Origin: RH-AL1 sp965198495
GTDB taxonomy: Bacteria; Pseudomonadota; Alphaproteobacteria; Rhizobiales; Beijerinckiaceae
Length of the DNA stretch: 64,000 bases
Assembly (NCBI GenBank): GCA_965198495.1
Contig: CBDAPL010000002.1
Coordinates: forward strand, 186,001 to 250,000
Direction: 5' to 3'
Shown: positions 49,864 through 58,187 of the stretch, piece after piece
Position numbering within the stretch: the first letter of the stretch is position 1
Layout of the letters: each line of letters opens with the position of its first letter
Program-made: the position numbers and the translations under genes
The notes under the pieces: model-generated
What the model was told of the DNA's origin: nothing
The model's input: the letters and a program-made list of their open reading frames with translations, nothing else
Database searches by the model: none

Positions 49864-50411
49864 CAGTATTGCTCGTTGCGGAAGGCCGCTGTTGAGACAA
49901 GTAAGATGGCTGGAGAGCCGTTATAAACTACTCCATTACTCAGAATATTTGTTACAAATCCAGGCAAGAAGGTAAGTGGGAAAAGCACCTGCAAGTACTC
50001 GTACGATCCTTGCGCTCCCAGCGAGTAGTTCATCGCCGCGGTTGAAAGCGTCGGGACGATCAGACCGCTCTGATTGGAAGTCACGAAGACGTAGTAACCG
50101 CCGGGTTGCGCTGCTTCGGTCGCGCTTTGAATGTTGACGAGAACGTTGCCACAGGGAATTGCCGCCGGCAGATACGGACAGACGTAGGTGGAGGCGAATG
50201 CGCTTTGCGGAACGGCGGCCGTCTGGGCGGCCCCGATCATGATCTGTCGCGCCGCCTTTGAGGTCGCGTAATCCAAAGCCTGGTTTAGGTAGAGATAGAC
50301 GCCCACCGTCATTATGAAAAGAATCGATAGGATCAGCGCAGTCGAGACAAGCGCAAACTCCACGGCGGTCGCGCCGCGTTCGTCACGATGGAAGTTGCTC
50401 AGGCCCTTCAT
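49863..50411 (-). CDS. TadE-family pilus assembly protein
   Basis: 182 residues from ATG at 50411 (ATG at 50432 is possible). The N-terminus RDERGATAVEFALVSTALIL is the classical TadE signature (GATAVEFA), followed by one membrane helix and an extracytoplasmic region with Cys residues. It is the first gene of a three-gene tadE-tadF-tadG set. The rest of the Tad secretion machinery is not in this window. Confidence 0.88.
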   Translation of the reverse strand: MKGLSNFHRDERGATAVEFALVSTALILSILFIMTVGVYLYLNQALDYATSKAARQIMIGAAQTAAVPQSAFASTYVCPYLPAAIPCGNVLVNIQSATEAAQPGGYYVFVTSNQSGLIVPTLSTAAMNYSLGAQGSYEYLQVLFPLTFLPGFVTNILSNGVVYNGSPAILLVSTAAFRNEQY

Positions 50412-50595
50412 AACGCAAGACCATGCATCCAAGTCTTGAATAAACTATAAAGCTCCGCCGCCGCTCTGACAGGGAGGCGTTTAGACCGCCGCAACCAAGC
50501 CTTCGACGCGGTCGAAGCCGCACCCCCGAGCTCGAACAGAAAGCGCGACGAAACGCGAGCTTGCGGGGCGCCTTGCGCGGGACGATTGTCGCACG

Positions 50596-50769
50596 ATGAT
50601 CTCCGCGGAAGCGTTCGCCCTCGCCAATCTCGTCATATGGGTCGTCATCATGGTGGCGCTCGCCGTCAACGAGCGGCGCGGGCGCACATCCTACACGACG
50701 CGCCATCGCGGTATCCGCTACCGGCGCCTGTCGACGGCCGAGGCGCTGAAGCTCATTCGTAAAGCCTGA
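50596..50769 (+). CDS. small membrane protein, 57 residues
   Basis: An ORF from ATG 50596 to TGA 50769. It encodes one hydrophobic helix (ALANLVIWVVIMVALAV) followed by a basic, arginine-rich tail (NERRGRTSYTTRHRGIRY) and a short amphipathic end (TAEALKLIRKA). The length, membrane-then-basic layout and codon use suggest a real small inner-membrane protein. No homolog is recognised, and the ribosome-binding site is weak. It is divergent from the tadE gene. Confidence 0.45.
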   Translation: MISAEAFALANLVIWVVIMVALAVNERRGRTSYTTRHRGIRYRRLSTAEALKLIRKA

Positions 50770-51116
50770 GAGCGTTCCGCGAGTTCTGGCTCCGACGGAC
50801 GCGCGGTCGGCGGCCATGCGCGCCGACCTCAATGGCGGTCTTGTTGCCGATGAAGGGTCGGCGTCCTCCCCGCGGTGCCGAGATCGGGCAGGCCTGGCGT
50901 CTCGAAGCCCCGCGGCGTCACGCTCCCTTGGCTGAGGGGGGAGGCCGGCGAGAGTGAGCGCGAGGCCCGCGATGAGTGCGCTTCACGCAATCGATGGTCC
51001 TGGACCCTGTTTGCCGAAGACCCATAGCAATGCGGATTTTCGCGAACCCATTGTGCCTTGCTACAGGTCGCTCGACGCGACAGCGGCCAACCGTTAGAGC
51101 AGCTTCGAAGAGCACC
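50770..51116. other. intergenic region before the cupin gene
   Basis: 347 bases with no supported gene; the open frame that runs into the cupin gene from 50976 lacks family resemblance before 51117. A G/C-run segment (GAGGGGGGAGGCC, near 50936-50948) is present. No promoter could be assigned. Confidence 0.4.
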
Positions 51117-51557
51117 ATGAGCGATCAAGCACCAAACCCCGCTCAAGCCGGCCTTCAGGTCCTGCGGGAGGGCGCGCCGTTCCGCGGCAAGCAGGGGCAC
51201 ATCTATCGTCCGGCGATCTCGGCGGAAAAGGTCGGGTCGCGCGCCTTGCACATGCAGATCCTGACGATCCCGCCGGGCGAGCGCTCCTACGCCCACAAAC
51301 ACGAGGCGCACGAGACCGCCATCCACGTGCTCAGCGGCATCTCCGGATGCTTCTGGGGCGAGCGGCTCGAACACCACGTCATCGCCGGCGCGGGCGACTT
51401 CGTCTACATCGCCGCCGACGTGCCGCATCTGCCCTACAACAGAAGCGACAGCGAACCCGTCGTCGCCATCATCGCGCGAACCGACCCCAACGAGCAGGAG
51501 AGCGTGGTGCTGCTGCCGGAGCTTGAAGCGGATCTCGATTGGTCGCGCGCGTCTTAG
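51117..51557 (+). CDS. cupin-domain protein
   Basis: 146 residues from ATG at 51117. It is a single small beta-barrel cupin with PPGERSYAHKHEAHETAIHV (motif 1, metal-binding His/His/Glu) and GAGDFVYIAADVPHLPYN (motif 2 with the last His), so a metal site is likely. Single-domain cupins of this kind bind or isomerise small molecules; the substrate cannot be told. It ends 28 bases before the convergent transglycosylase gene. Confidence 0.85.
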   Translation: MSDQAPNPAQAGLQVLREGAPFRGKQGHIYRPAISAEKVGSRALHMQILTIPPGERSYAHKHEAHETAIHVLSGISGCFWGERLEHHVIAGAGDFVYIAADVPHLPYNRSDSEPVVAIIARTDPNEQESVVLLPELEADLDWSRAS

Positions 51558-51585
51558 GTCCACGCGACCCCAACGACGAGGACGA

Positions 51586-52518
51586 CTATTGCTCGTCGAG
51601 AACGTCGGGCCGCTGCCGGCCGCCGCCCTGGTCGAGGTCCATGTCGTCGCGGCGCTGGCGGCGCGTCTGGCGCGGGGCCGGCGCGTCGTCGCCACCGCCA
51701 AAGCCGCCCTCGGAGCCGCCGGCGAGGCGAGTGGCGAAATAGGCGATCGTGCGCGAGTAGACCGACGACTTGTTCCACTCCTGGATGGCGGCGAAGTTCG
51801 GCTGGCCGGGCGCCCAGCCGGCGCCGCGTTGCCAGCCGTGCTGCTGGAGGAAATGCGCCGTCGAGGCGAGCACGTCGGGCACGTTGCGGTTGAGGTCCGG
51901 CGTTCCGCCGCCGCCGTAACTCACGGCCGACTTGATGTAGGTCGAGGGCATGAACTGGGTCTGGCCGATCTCGCCCGCCCAGGCGCCGTGCGAGGCGGGA
52001 GAGGCGGCGCCGCGCTGCACCATGCGCAGCGCATCAAAGAGCTCGGCCTTGAACATATCCGACCGGCGGCAGTCGTAGGCCAGCGTCGCGATCGAGCGGA
52101 TGGTCGGGAACGTGCCGCTCACCGCGCCGAAATCCGTCTCCAGCCCCCAGATCGCCAGGAGCACCGGCGGCGAGACGCCGTACCGCTGCTCGATCGAGGC
52201 GAAGACCGGCGCGTAGCGTTTCTCGAGCGCCTTGGCGCGACCGAGACGCGGCGGCACCATGCGCTGCGAGAATTGCTCGAAGCTCTGGCGGAACACGCCC
52301 TGGCCGTGATCGTGGCGCACCACGTTCTGGTCGAAGGCGACGCCGTCGAGCCCTTCGTCGACAGCTCTGGCCGATATGCCCTGGGCGACCGCCTCCTGCT
52401 TGATCTTGGCAAGCCAGGCCGGAAAGCCGGCCGGATCACGGCACGTCGCCGCCGAGGCGTCCGGTAGGATGGCGAGAAAGCCGAGAAGGATGGTCGAGAA
52501 AAGAAGGGCCGCGCGCAT
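51586..52518 (-). CDS. lytic murein transglycosylase, MltB/GH103 type
   Basis: 310 residues from ATG at 52518, which starts a signal peptide (MRAALLFSTILLGFLAILPD, cleavage near ASAAT). The catalytic Glu is in LLAIWGLETDFG, followed by the family segments RRSDMFKAELFDALRM, GEIGQTQFMPSTY and DVLASTAHFLQQHGW. It cleaves peptidoglycan with 1,6-anhydro-muramic acid formation in the periplasm. The C-terminal 45 residues are Gly/Arg/Asp-rich and disordered. It may help insert envelope structures such as pili, which is inferred from location only. Confidence 0.92.
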   Translation of the reverse strand: MRAALLFSTILLGFLAILPDASAATCRDPAGFPAWLAKIKQEAVAQGISARAVDEGLDGVAFDQNVVRHDHGQGVFRQSFEQFSQRMVPPRLGRAKALEKRYAPVFASIEQRYGVSPPVLLAIWGLETDFGAVSGTFPTIRSIATLAYDCRRSDMFKAELFDALRMVQRGAASPASHGAWAGEIGQTQFMPSTYIKSAVSYGGGGTPDLNRNVPDVLASTAHFLQQHGWQRGAGWAPGQPNFAAIQEWNKSSVYSRTIAYFATRLAGGSEGGFGGGDDAPAPRQTRRQRRDDMDLDQGGGRQRPDVLDEQ

Positions 52519-52692
52519 TGTCGTCTCCGCAGGACAGCGGGACCGTAAGCAGGCTTCAATGGTCAAGGCAAGCGGCCAGGGGCCACAGATCGAGTGGCCG
52601 AACCGCCGGCATCGATCGACGACCATGTTCTGTCTGAGTGCGTAACACTATCGAAAGGCGACAGGCGCTAGGTTCGATGAACGAGGTAGCCC

Positions 52693-52854
52693 ATGTCATT
52701 CTTTCGACGCTTCTGGCGCGATCATAGCGGAGCAACAGCTATTGAATACGCCCTGATCGGCGGCTTCGTATCGATCGTGATCGTCGTAGGGGCCACACAA
52801 ATCGGCACGAGCCTGAACGCGAAATTCCAGAAGGCCTCTCAGGGCCTGAGCTAA
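52693..52854 (+). CDS. Flp/Fap-type IVb pilin
   Basis: 53 residues. Short basic leader (MSFFRRFWRDHSG), then ATAIEYALIGGFVSIVIVVG, the Flp pilin signature with Glu five residues after the expected TadV cleavage Gly, and a short hydrophilic tail (GTSLNAKFQKASQGLS). This should be the major subunit of a Tad pilus. It lies 2.3 kb from the three tad genes, on the other strand and separated by a small ORF, the cupin gene and the transglycosylase gene. Confidence 0.92.
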   Translation: MSFFRRFWRDHSGATAIEYALIGGFVSIVIVVGATQIGTSLNAKFQKASQGLS

Positions 52855-53289
52855 GTCTCTTTCCTAGAGGCTCGTCGCCGCGCGTTTCCAAGCGCGAACA
52901 AGAATGCGAGTGTGCCCGAAGCCCTCTTCCGGTCAGCGACCGCAAGTCGGCCGCGCCTGAGATCCGCACGCGTCACCTTGGCCGACCAGTTCAGCCCGCG
53001 CCGCCATCGACTTCCCTGCCGGAGGCATGTGCGTGGCTCGGCAAAGCCCCGGCGCCTGGTGTGGCCTCTTCGTTGATGAGATGGCGCGCGGCATGCGCAC
53101 CCGCGCCGGGGCTCGCCTCGTGCGGCGAATGCGAGTCTTGTGGCACGCGTGGCGCCGTCGCTCGAGCGGCGCCCGACCTCTCCTTATTTGCCGCGTTCTT
53201 TGAACCTGGCTCCATCATCACCCCCGGCATCTCTGAAGCTTACCAGCCGAGTATGTCGAAAGACAATCCTGCTTACGACCCTCTTGCGC
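52855..53289. other. intergenic region with two strong inverted repeats
   Basis: 435 bases with no supported gene. AGCCCCGGCGC (53045-53055) and GCGCCGGGGCT (53103-53113) form a perfect 11-base inverted repeat with a 47-base spacer; GGCGCCG (53151-53157) and CGGCGCC (53167-53173) form a second. No T tract follows either. It lies between the ends of the Flp pilin and fabH-like genes and might terminate one or both transcripts or encode a structured RNA. Confidence 0.45.
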
Positions 53290-54273
53290 CTACCAGCGCA
53301 TCAGCGCGCTCCCCCATGCCATGCCGGCTCCGATCGCCATCATCGCGATAAGATCGCCTTCCTTCAGGCGTCCCGCGCGATTGGCCTCGTCAAGGGAAAG
53401 CGGGAGCGAAGCGCTCGAGGTATTGCCGTAGCGCTCGAGGTTGGTCCAGCAGCGCTCCATCGGGATGCCGACGCGGTCGAGCACGGCTTCGACGATGCGA
53501 ATGTTGGCCTGGTGGGTCACGACATGGTCGATCTGATCCGCCGTGACGTTGTTCGCCTCGAACGCTTCGATCAGCGCGTCTGGAAGAACCTGGACCGCGA
53601 ACCTGTAGACGTCTCGGCCCTTCATGGCGATCTTGTGCAGGCCCTCGTCGATCATTGCCGATGATGCCGGATGCCGACTTCCACCGCCCCTGATGGAGAG
53701 CATGTCGGCGCCGCCGCCATCGGAATGCAAATGGGTGGACAGAAGTCCGCGATCGCTGTCGCTGCAGGGTCCGACGACCAACGCACCGGCCGCGTCGCCG
53801 AAAAGGACGCATGTCGCGCGATCGTTCCAGTCGACAAGACGGCTGAGGAGTTCCGCGCCGACGACCAGGATTCGTTTGGCTGCGCCGTTGCGGATGAACT
53901 GGTCGGCAATCGTCAGCCCGTAGAGCGATCCCGCGCAGGCGGCGGATACGTCGAACGCAAAGGCTTTCTTCGCTCCCAGTTTCGCCTGTAAGAAGACAGC
54001 GCATGAGGGCATCGGCATATCGGCGGAGATCGTCGCGACGATGATCGCGTCGAGGTCGGCTGGATCGATGTTTGCTTGAGCCAAGGCGCTGCGAGAAGCC
54101 AGGAGCGCCATATCCGACGTGACCTGACCGTCTGCCGCGATATGACGTTCTCGGATGCCCGTCCGTTGGAAGATCCACTCGTCGCTCGTGGCGACCATCG
54201 ATTCGAGGTCGGCGTTCTTCAGGATCCGATCGGGGGTGTAGCTTCCGGTACCGAGGATGCGCGAGCGTAACAA
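53290..54273 (-). CDS. fabH: 3-oxoacyl-ACP synthase III (FabH-type)
   Basis: 327 residues from TTG at 54273, placed five bases after GGAG; upstream codons lack family similarity. The catalytic triad is complete: Cys in SAACAGSLYG, His in VTHQANIRI and Asn in RYGNTSSASLP. The start LRSRILGTGSYTPDRILKNADL is typical. FabH condenses an acyl-CoA with malonyl-ACP to begin fatty acid synthesis. It is not in the usual plsX-fabH cluster here, so it may be a second, specialised copy. Whether it serves the polyketide locus 12 kb away is unknown. Confidence 0.92.
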   Translation of the reverse strand: MLRSRILGTGSYTPDRILKNADLESMVATSDEWIFQRTGIRERHIAADGQVTSDMALLASRSALAQANIDPADLDAIIVATISADMPMPSCAVFLQAKLGAKKAFAFDVSAACAGSLYGLTIADQFIRNGAAKRILVVGAELLSRLVDWNDRATCVLFGDAAGALVVGPCSDSDRGLLSTHLHSDGGGADMLSIRGGGSRHPASSAMIDEGLHKIAMKGRDVYRFAVQVLPDALIEAFEANNVTADQIDHVVTHQANIRIVEAVLDRVGIPMERCWTNLERYGNTSSASLPLSLDEANRAGRLKEGDLIAMMAIGAGMAWGSALMRW

Positions 54274-54387
54274 GGAATCTCCAACTCGTTGCGTTCGCCG
54301 TATGAGGCGAGCCGCAACATTGAGCAAGAGTCGGCACCGTTCGTCTTATAACGAATTGTTACGTTCATTCCGAATGCGGGGAGAACG

Positions 54388-54660
54388 CTAATGCCCTATG
54401 CGGCGGGCGGGGCGCGCGGAGACGTCGTTGGCGGTGAGTTCATAGGACGTCTGCAGCATCTCGATCGTGCTTCGAGCGGCACGCAAGACATTATTATGGA
54501 CACGAGGTCGTACCGCGGCCAGCGTCCAATTGGTCCCGCCCTGCAGCGACTCGCGCGGCTGGATCAAGATTTCGCTGACATGTTCAAATCCTTCGCATCG
54601 CTTCAATGAACGAAGGCAAATACCTTGAAGTTCAATGCTTGAACAGACCGCTCGGGTCAT
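54388..54660 (-). CDS. hypothetical protein with a strong ribosome-binding site
   Basis: 90 residues from ATG at 54660, which follows GGAGGG at an ideal distance. The C-terminal part (ARSTIEMLQTSYELTANDVS) is helical and vaguely phasin-like; the N-terminal part looks less natural. The gene could be real, or the end of a frame-damaged gene. No function is recognised. Confidence 0.35.
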   Translation of the reverse strand: MTRAVCSSIELQGICLRSLKRCEGFEHVSEILIQPRESLQGGTNWTLAAVRPRVHNNVLRAARSTIEMLQTSYELTANDVSARPARRIGH

Positions 54661-54740
54661 AATCTACCCTCCGTCATATTAACAGCTAATCCCTATCGTA
54701 GTGCGGATAACGCACTCTATAATGTGCACGTCACCGACAA

Positions 54741-55100
54741 TCAGCTTCTGCTTACCGCCCATCCAACCAGGTAGCCGATGGCTCCCGCGAGAAGCAATGC
54801 TTCGATCGGTTGCTTTGCCACCTGACGGACAAGTTGCTCAGATCCGGACGCAATGGCGCTATGCCCGACATCCAGCGCATCTGACGCGCTCCCAGAAAAT
54901 TGCCCCAAAGGCTCAGCGATCTTATCGGCAGCGGCGGTGTACACGCCAGCGGCGGCGTCGCTGGCCGCCGAAGCGTGATCCTGGAGTTGATCTCCGAGGG
55001 TGGAAGCACGCTGAGTGGTTTTGCCCTTCAGAGTCTTCGCGGTTTTGTCGGCTTCGGACATTACATCGTTCGCGGTGCCTTTTATATCATCCGATGTCAT
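54741..55100 (-). CDS. DUF883/ElaB-YqjD-like membrane-anchored protein
   Basis: 119 residues from ATG at 55100. A long, alanine-rich amphipathic helical region (DIKGTANDVMSEADKTAKTL, ASAASDAAAGVYTAAADKI) is followed by a single C-terminal membrane helix (QPIEALLLAGAIGYLVGWAV). This is the layout of YqjD/ElaB/DUF883 proteins, which tether ribosomes or respond to stress at the inner membrane. It is divergent from the CorA gene. Confidence 0.8.
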   Translation of the reverse strand: MTSDDIKGTANDVMSEADKTAKTLKGKTTQRASTLGDQLQDHASAASDAAAGVYTAAADKIAEPLGQFSGSASDALDVGHSAIASGSEQLVRQVAKQPIEALLLAGAIGYLVGWAVSRS

Positions 55101-55217
55101 CTTCTCGCCCCGACCCCAAACGTTTACATCACCAAGCTGCGGAGTAACGCGAGGCCGAAAGTTCTGTTCCGCGCGCGATTCCGCCCACTCGTTCGGTTTC
55201 AAAATCAGGGCTCGCCG

Positions 55218-56204
55218 ATGCTGACGTTCTATGGTTGCGGGATCAAGGGCACGATCATCGTGGATCCGGACGTGGCGTTTCCGGCTTCAATCACCTGGAT
55301 CGATGCGTTCGAACCGACCGAACAGGATATGGCCCTCCTTGCGCACACTATGGGTGTGCGGGTGCCCTCACGGCAGGATCTCGAGGAAGTGGAGACCTCC
55401 TCACGTTTGGCGACGGAGGGCGAAACGTTGATCATGAGCCTTCCCGCCATGCTCAAGGACGAGACCGGCTATCCCGTGAGCACGCCGGTCGGTCTCGTAC
55501 TCTCGTCGGATAAGCTTCTAACGATCCGGTTCGCACGTCTTCCGTCCTTCACGAACCTCACGCAGCGCATCGATGACAAGGGGGATCTGCCGCCCGGCGG
55601 CATTGGCGCCGCGATCTCGCTACTCGAGATCATCGTCGACGATCTCGCCGACGTGCTCGAAGGCGTCGGTACGGTCCTTGACGCGATCTCGCGAGACATC
55701 TTCGCCAGCCGACAATTGACGACGGGCGAACGCCGCCCGCAGGATGCCACCGCGCAACTACGACAGACGCTTCAAGCCGTCGGCCGCAACGGCGACCTCG
55801 TGTCGAAAGCCAGCGAGAGTCTGCTGGGCGTCAGCCGCATCACGCAATTCCTCGCGAGGAAGGGCGCGATCCTCTTGATCAGCGACTCCAAGACGCTGCT
55901 CGAGACGATCGGCCAGGATGCCAAGTCTCTCAACGATTTTAAGGAACACCTCACCAACAGAACGCAATTCCTGCTGGATACGCTGCTCGGCTTCGCCAAC
56001 ATCGAGCAGAACAATATTTTCAGGGTACTGACGGTCGTCTCTGTCGTGGGCATACCTCCGACCTTCTTCGCCTCGATGTATGGAATGAACTTCAAGACCA
56101 TTCCGGAATACGAATGGTCTCACGGTTACGCCTACGCGCTGACGCTGATCGCCTGCAGCGCGATCATCCCGGCGGCCTGGTTCAAGTTCAAGGGCTGGTG
56201 GTAG
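55218..56204 (+). CDS. CorA-family magnesium transporter
   Basis: 328 residues from ATG at 55218; the open frame to the left runs antisense to the DUF883-like gene. The N-terminal cytoplasmic alpha/beta domain (about 1-220) leads to the long stalk helix and two C-terminal membrane helices. The signature GMN lies in SMYGMNFKTIPE between them. It forms a pentameric channel for Mg2+ (or Co2+/Ni2+). The C-terminus ends in FKFKGWW, typical of the family. It is convergent with nadD. Confidence 0.95.
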   Translation: MLTFYGCGIKGTIIVDPDVAFPASITWIDAFEPTEQDMALLAHTMGVRVPSRQDLEEVETSSRLATEGETLIMSLPAMLKDETGYPVSTPVGLVLSSDKLLTIRFARLPSFTNLTQRIDDKGDLPPGGIGAAISLLEIIVDDLADVLEGVGTVLDAISRDIFASRQLTTGERRPQDATAQLRQTLQAVGRNGDLVSKASESLLGVSRITQFLARKGAILLISDSKTLLETIGQDAKSLNDFKEHLTNRTQFLLDTLLGFANIEQNNIFRVLTVVSVVGIPPTFFASMYGMNFKTIPEYEWSHGYAYALTLIACSAIIPAAWFKFKGWW

Positions 56205-56222
56205 AGCCCTGTAAACCAGCGA

Positions 56223-56834
56223 TCAGGGCCAACCCTGCTCCCGCAACTGCGTCGACGACAGGCTCGATCGTCTGCCGTGCAGGAAGACGTAAGCCGGCGG
56301 CACGGCCGTTGGCAGTAGCGCCGCGTCGGCCTCGTTCAGTCGTGCGGATTGGAGTGTCGCCGCCGCCCGCGCCTGCGCGGCATGCAACGTCGATCCGGGC
56401 CGGTCGATGATACCCAGCGGCAGCGTGTCGGAGATAAGCCGCCAGTTCTTCCATCGATGAAAGGTCTCGAAGGAATCGGCGCCCATGAGCCAGACGAAAT
56501 GGACGCCGCGGCAGCGCCGCGCCAACGCCGCCACCGTATCGCAGGTGAATGGCGAACCGAGCGTCTGCTCGAAGCCCGTCACCACGACGCGAGGATGAGC
56601 GGCGAGCCGCCGCGCGATCTCGATCCGCTCGGCGATGGGCGGAAGATTTCGGGTGTCCTTGAGCGGGTTGCCGGGCGAGATCAGCCACCAGACCCAGTCC
56701 AGCCTCAGCCGATGAAGCGCGAGCAGACTGGCCGCGCGGTGGCCGTCATGCGGCGGGTTGAAACTGCCGCCGAAAAGACCGATCCTCTGACCCCGCGCGA
56801 CGGGCGGCAGGCCGGCGAACCCCTTCGAGATCAA
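56223..56834 (-). CDS. nadD: nicotinate-nucleotide adenylyltransferase
   Basis: 203 residues. It joins ATP and nicotinate mononucleotide in NAD synthesis. The nucleotidyltransferase start IGLFGGSFNPPHDGHRAASL holds the HxGH-type motif as HDGH, and SSLSSTQLREQGW matches the ISSTxIR motif. The ATG at 56834 overlaps the proA stop as ATGA, so the two are translated together, as is common in Rhizobiales. Confidence 0.95.
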   Translation of the reverse strand: MISKGFAGLPPVARGQRIGLFGGSFNPPHDGHRAASLLALHRLRLDWVWWLISPGNPLKDTRNLPPIAERIEIARRLAAHPRVVVTGFEQTLGSPFTCDTVAALARRCRGVHFVWLMGADSFETFHRWKNWRLISDTLPLGIIDRPGSTLHAAQARAAATLQSARLNEADAALLPTAVPPAYVFLHGRRSSLSSTQLREQGWP

Positions 56835-58117
56835 GGCCTGACCTGTCCATCGCCGTGCACTTTGTACTTGAAAGTCGTCAATTGCTCGGTGCCGACCGGG
56901 CCTCTCGCATGCAGCCGGCCGGTGGCGATGCCGATCTCGCCGCCGAAGCCGAATTCCCCGCCGTCGGCGAATTGCGTCGAGGCATTGTGCATGACGATGG
57001 CGCTATCGACCTCCCGCAGGAAGCGAGCGGCGACCGCCTGGTCTTCGGTGACGATACAATCGGTGTGAGCCGAGCCGCAGCGCTCGATGTGGGCGATAGC
57101 CTCGTCGAGCCCAGCCACCAGTCGTACCGACAGGATCGCGTCGAGGTATTCGGTCCCCCAGTCCTGCTCCGACGCCGGCACGACCCGCGCGTCGAGCGCG
57201 CGGGTGGGGCTATCGCCGCGGATCTCGCAGCCCGCCTCGATCATCGTGACGACAAGGTCGCGGTGCAGCGGCGAGTTCTCGTCGATCAGAAGCGTCTCCG
57301 CGGCGCCGCAGATGCCGGTACGACGGAGCTTCGAGTTACGGACGATGGCGAGCGCCTTCTCGCGATCGGCCGAGCGCTCCACGAAGATATGGTTGACGCC
57401 GGCGAGATGAGCGAAGACGGGCACGCGCGCCTCCGCCTGGACGCGGGCGACGAGGCTCGCGCCGCCGCGCGGGACGATGACATCGATGGCGCCGTCGAGC
57501 CCGCGCAGCATGGCGCCGACCGCGGCCCTGTCGCGAAGCGGGACCAGCGTGATGGCGGCCTCCGGCAGGGCCGCCGCACGCAGCCCCGCCACGAGGCATT
57601 CGTGGATGAGGCTCGAGGAATGGAAGCTCTCCGACCCGCCGCGCAGGATCGCGGCATTGCCGGCCTTGAGGCAGAGCGCGCCCGCATCCGCGGTGACCGC
57701 TGGCCGGCTCTCGTAGATGATGCCGATGACGCCGAGAGGGACCGACACCCGTTCGATGACGAGACCGTTGGGACGCTGATACGAGGCCTCTATGCGCCCG
57801 ACTGGATCGGGAAGGGCCGCAATCACGTCAAGACCAGCCGCCATGCTCTCGATGCGCGCGCTGTCGAGAACCAGCCTGTCGAGGAAGGCCGGCGCCGTGC
57901 CCCGCGCGGTGGCCTCGGCGACATCACGATCGTTGGCGGCGGCGATCGCGTTCGCGCGCTCGCGTATCGTCTGAGCGGCGACCGTGAGGGCGTGGGAGCG
58001 GGCGGCGTCGGAGGCGAGGGACAGCGATCGCGCGGCGCCGCGTGCTTGACGCCCGAGCGCGTTCATCACGTCATCTAGGTCGTAAGCGCTATCCTCGATG
58101 ACCTTCAAAGCGTCCAT
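56831..58117 (-). CDS. proA: gamma-glutamyl phosphate reductase
   Basis: 428 residues. It reduces gamma-glutamyl phosphate to the semialdehyde in proline synthesis. Family motifs: PLGVIGIIYESRPAVTADAG, LRGGSESFHSS, and the catalytic Cys in RRTGICGAAETLLID. HNASTQFADGGEFGFGGEIGIAT closes the active site. It is usually preceded by proB; here the next gene upstream is a SAM methyltransferase, so the kinase gene must be elsewhere. nadD follows with a 4-base overlap. Confidence 0.97.
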   Translation of the reverse strand: MDALKVIEDSAYDLDDVMNALGRQARGAARSLSLASDAARSHALTVAAQTIRERANAIAAANDRDVAEATARGTAPAFLDRLVLDSARIESMAAGLDVIAALPDPVGRIEASYQRPNGLVIERVSVPLGVIGIIYESRPAVTADAGALCLKAGNAAILRGGSESFHSSSLIHECLVAGLRAAALPEAAITLVPLRDRAAVGAMLRGLDGAIDVIVPRGGASLVARVQAEARVPVFAHLAGVNHIFVERSADREKALAIVRNSKLRRTGICGAAETLLIDENSPLHRDLVVTMIEAGCEIRGDSPTRALDARVVPASEQDWGTEYLDAILSVRLVAGLDEAIAHIERCGSAHTDCIVTEDQAVAARFLREVDSAIVMHNASTQFADGGEFGFGGEIGIATGRLHARGPVGTEQLTTFKYKVHGDGQVRP

Positions 58118-58187
58118 CGCACGGTTATCACCGGCCCTCTCGCGCTCCGCAAGCGAGTGCGCAAGGTCGCTTCCTTAGAACGTTGGA

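Noticed and set aside
52991..53230. A 79-codon open frame on the - strand between the pilin and fabH genes
   Set aside because: It is Pro/Gly/Ala/His-rich, spans the inverted repeats and has no support beyond being open.
53290..54273. FabH-type gene as part of the polyketide locus
   Set aside because: It is 12 kb away with unrelated genes between, so a shared pathway is not supported by position.
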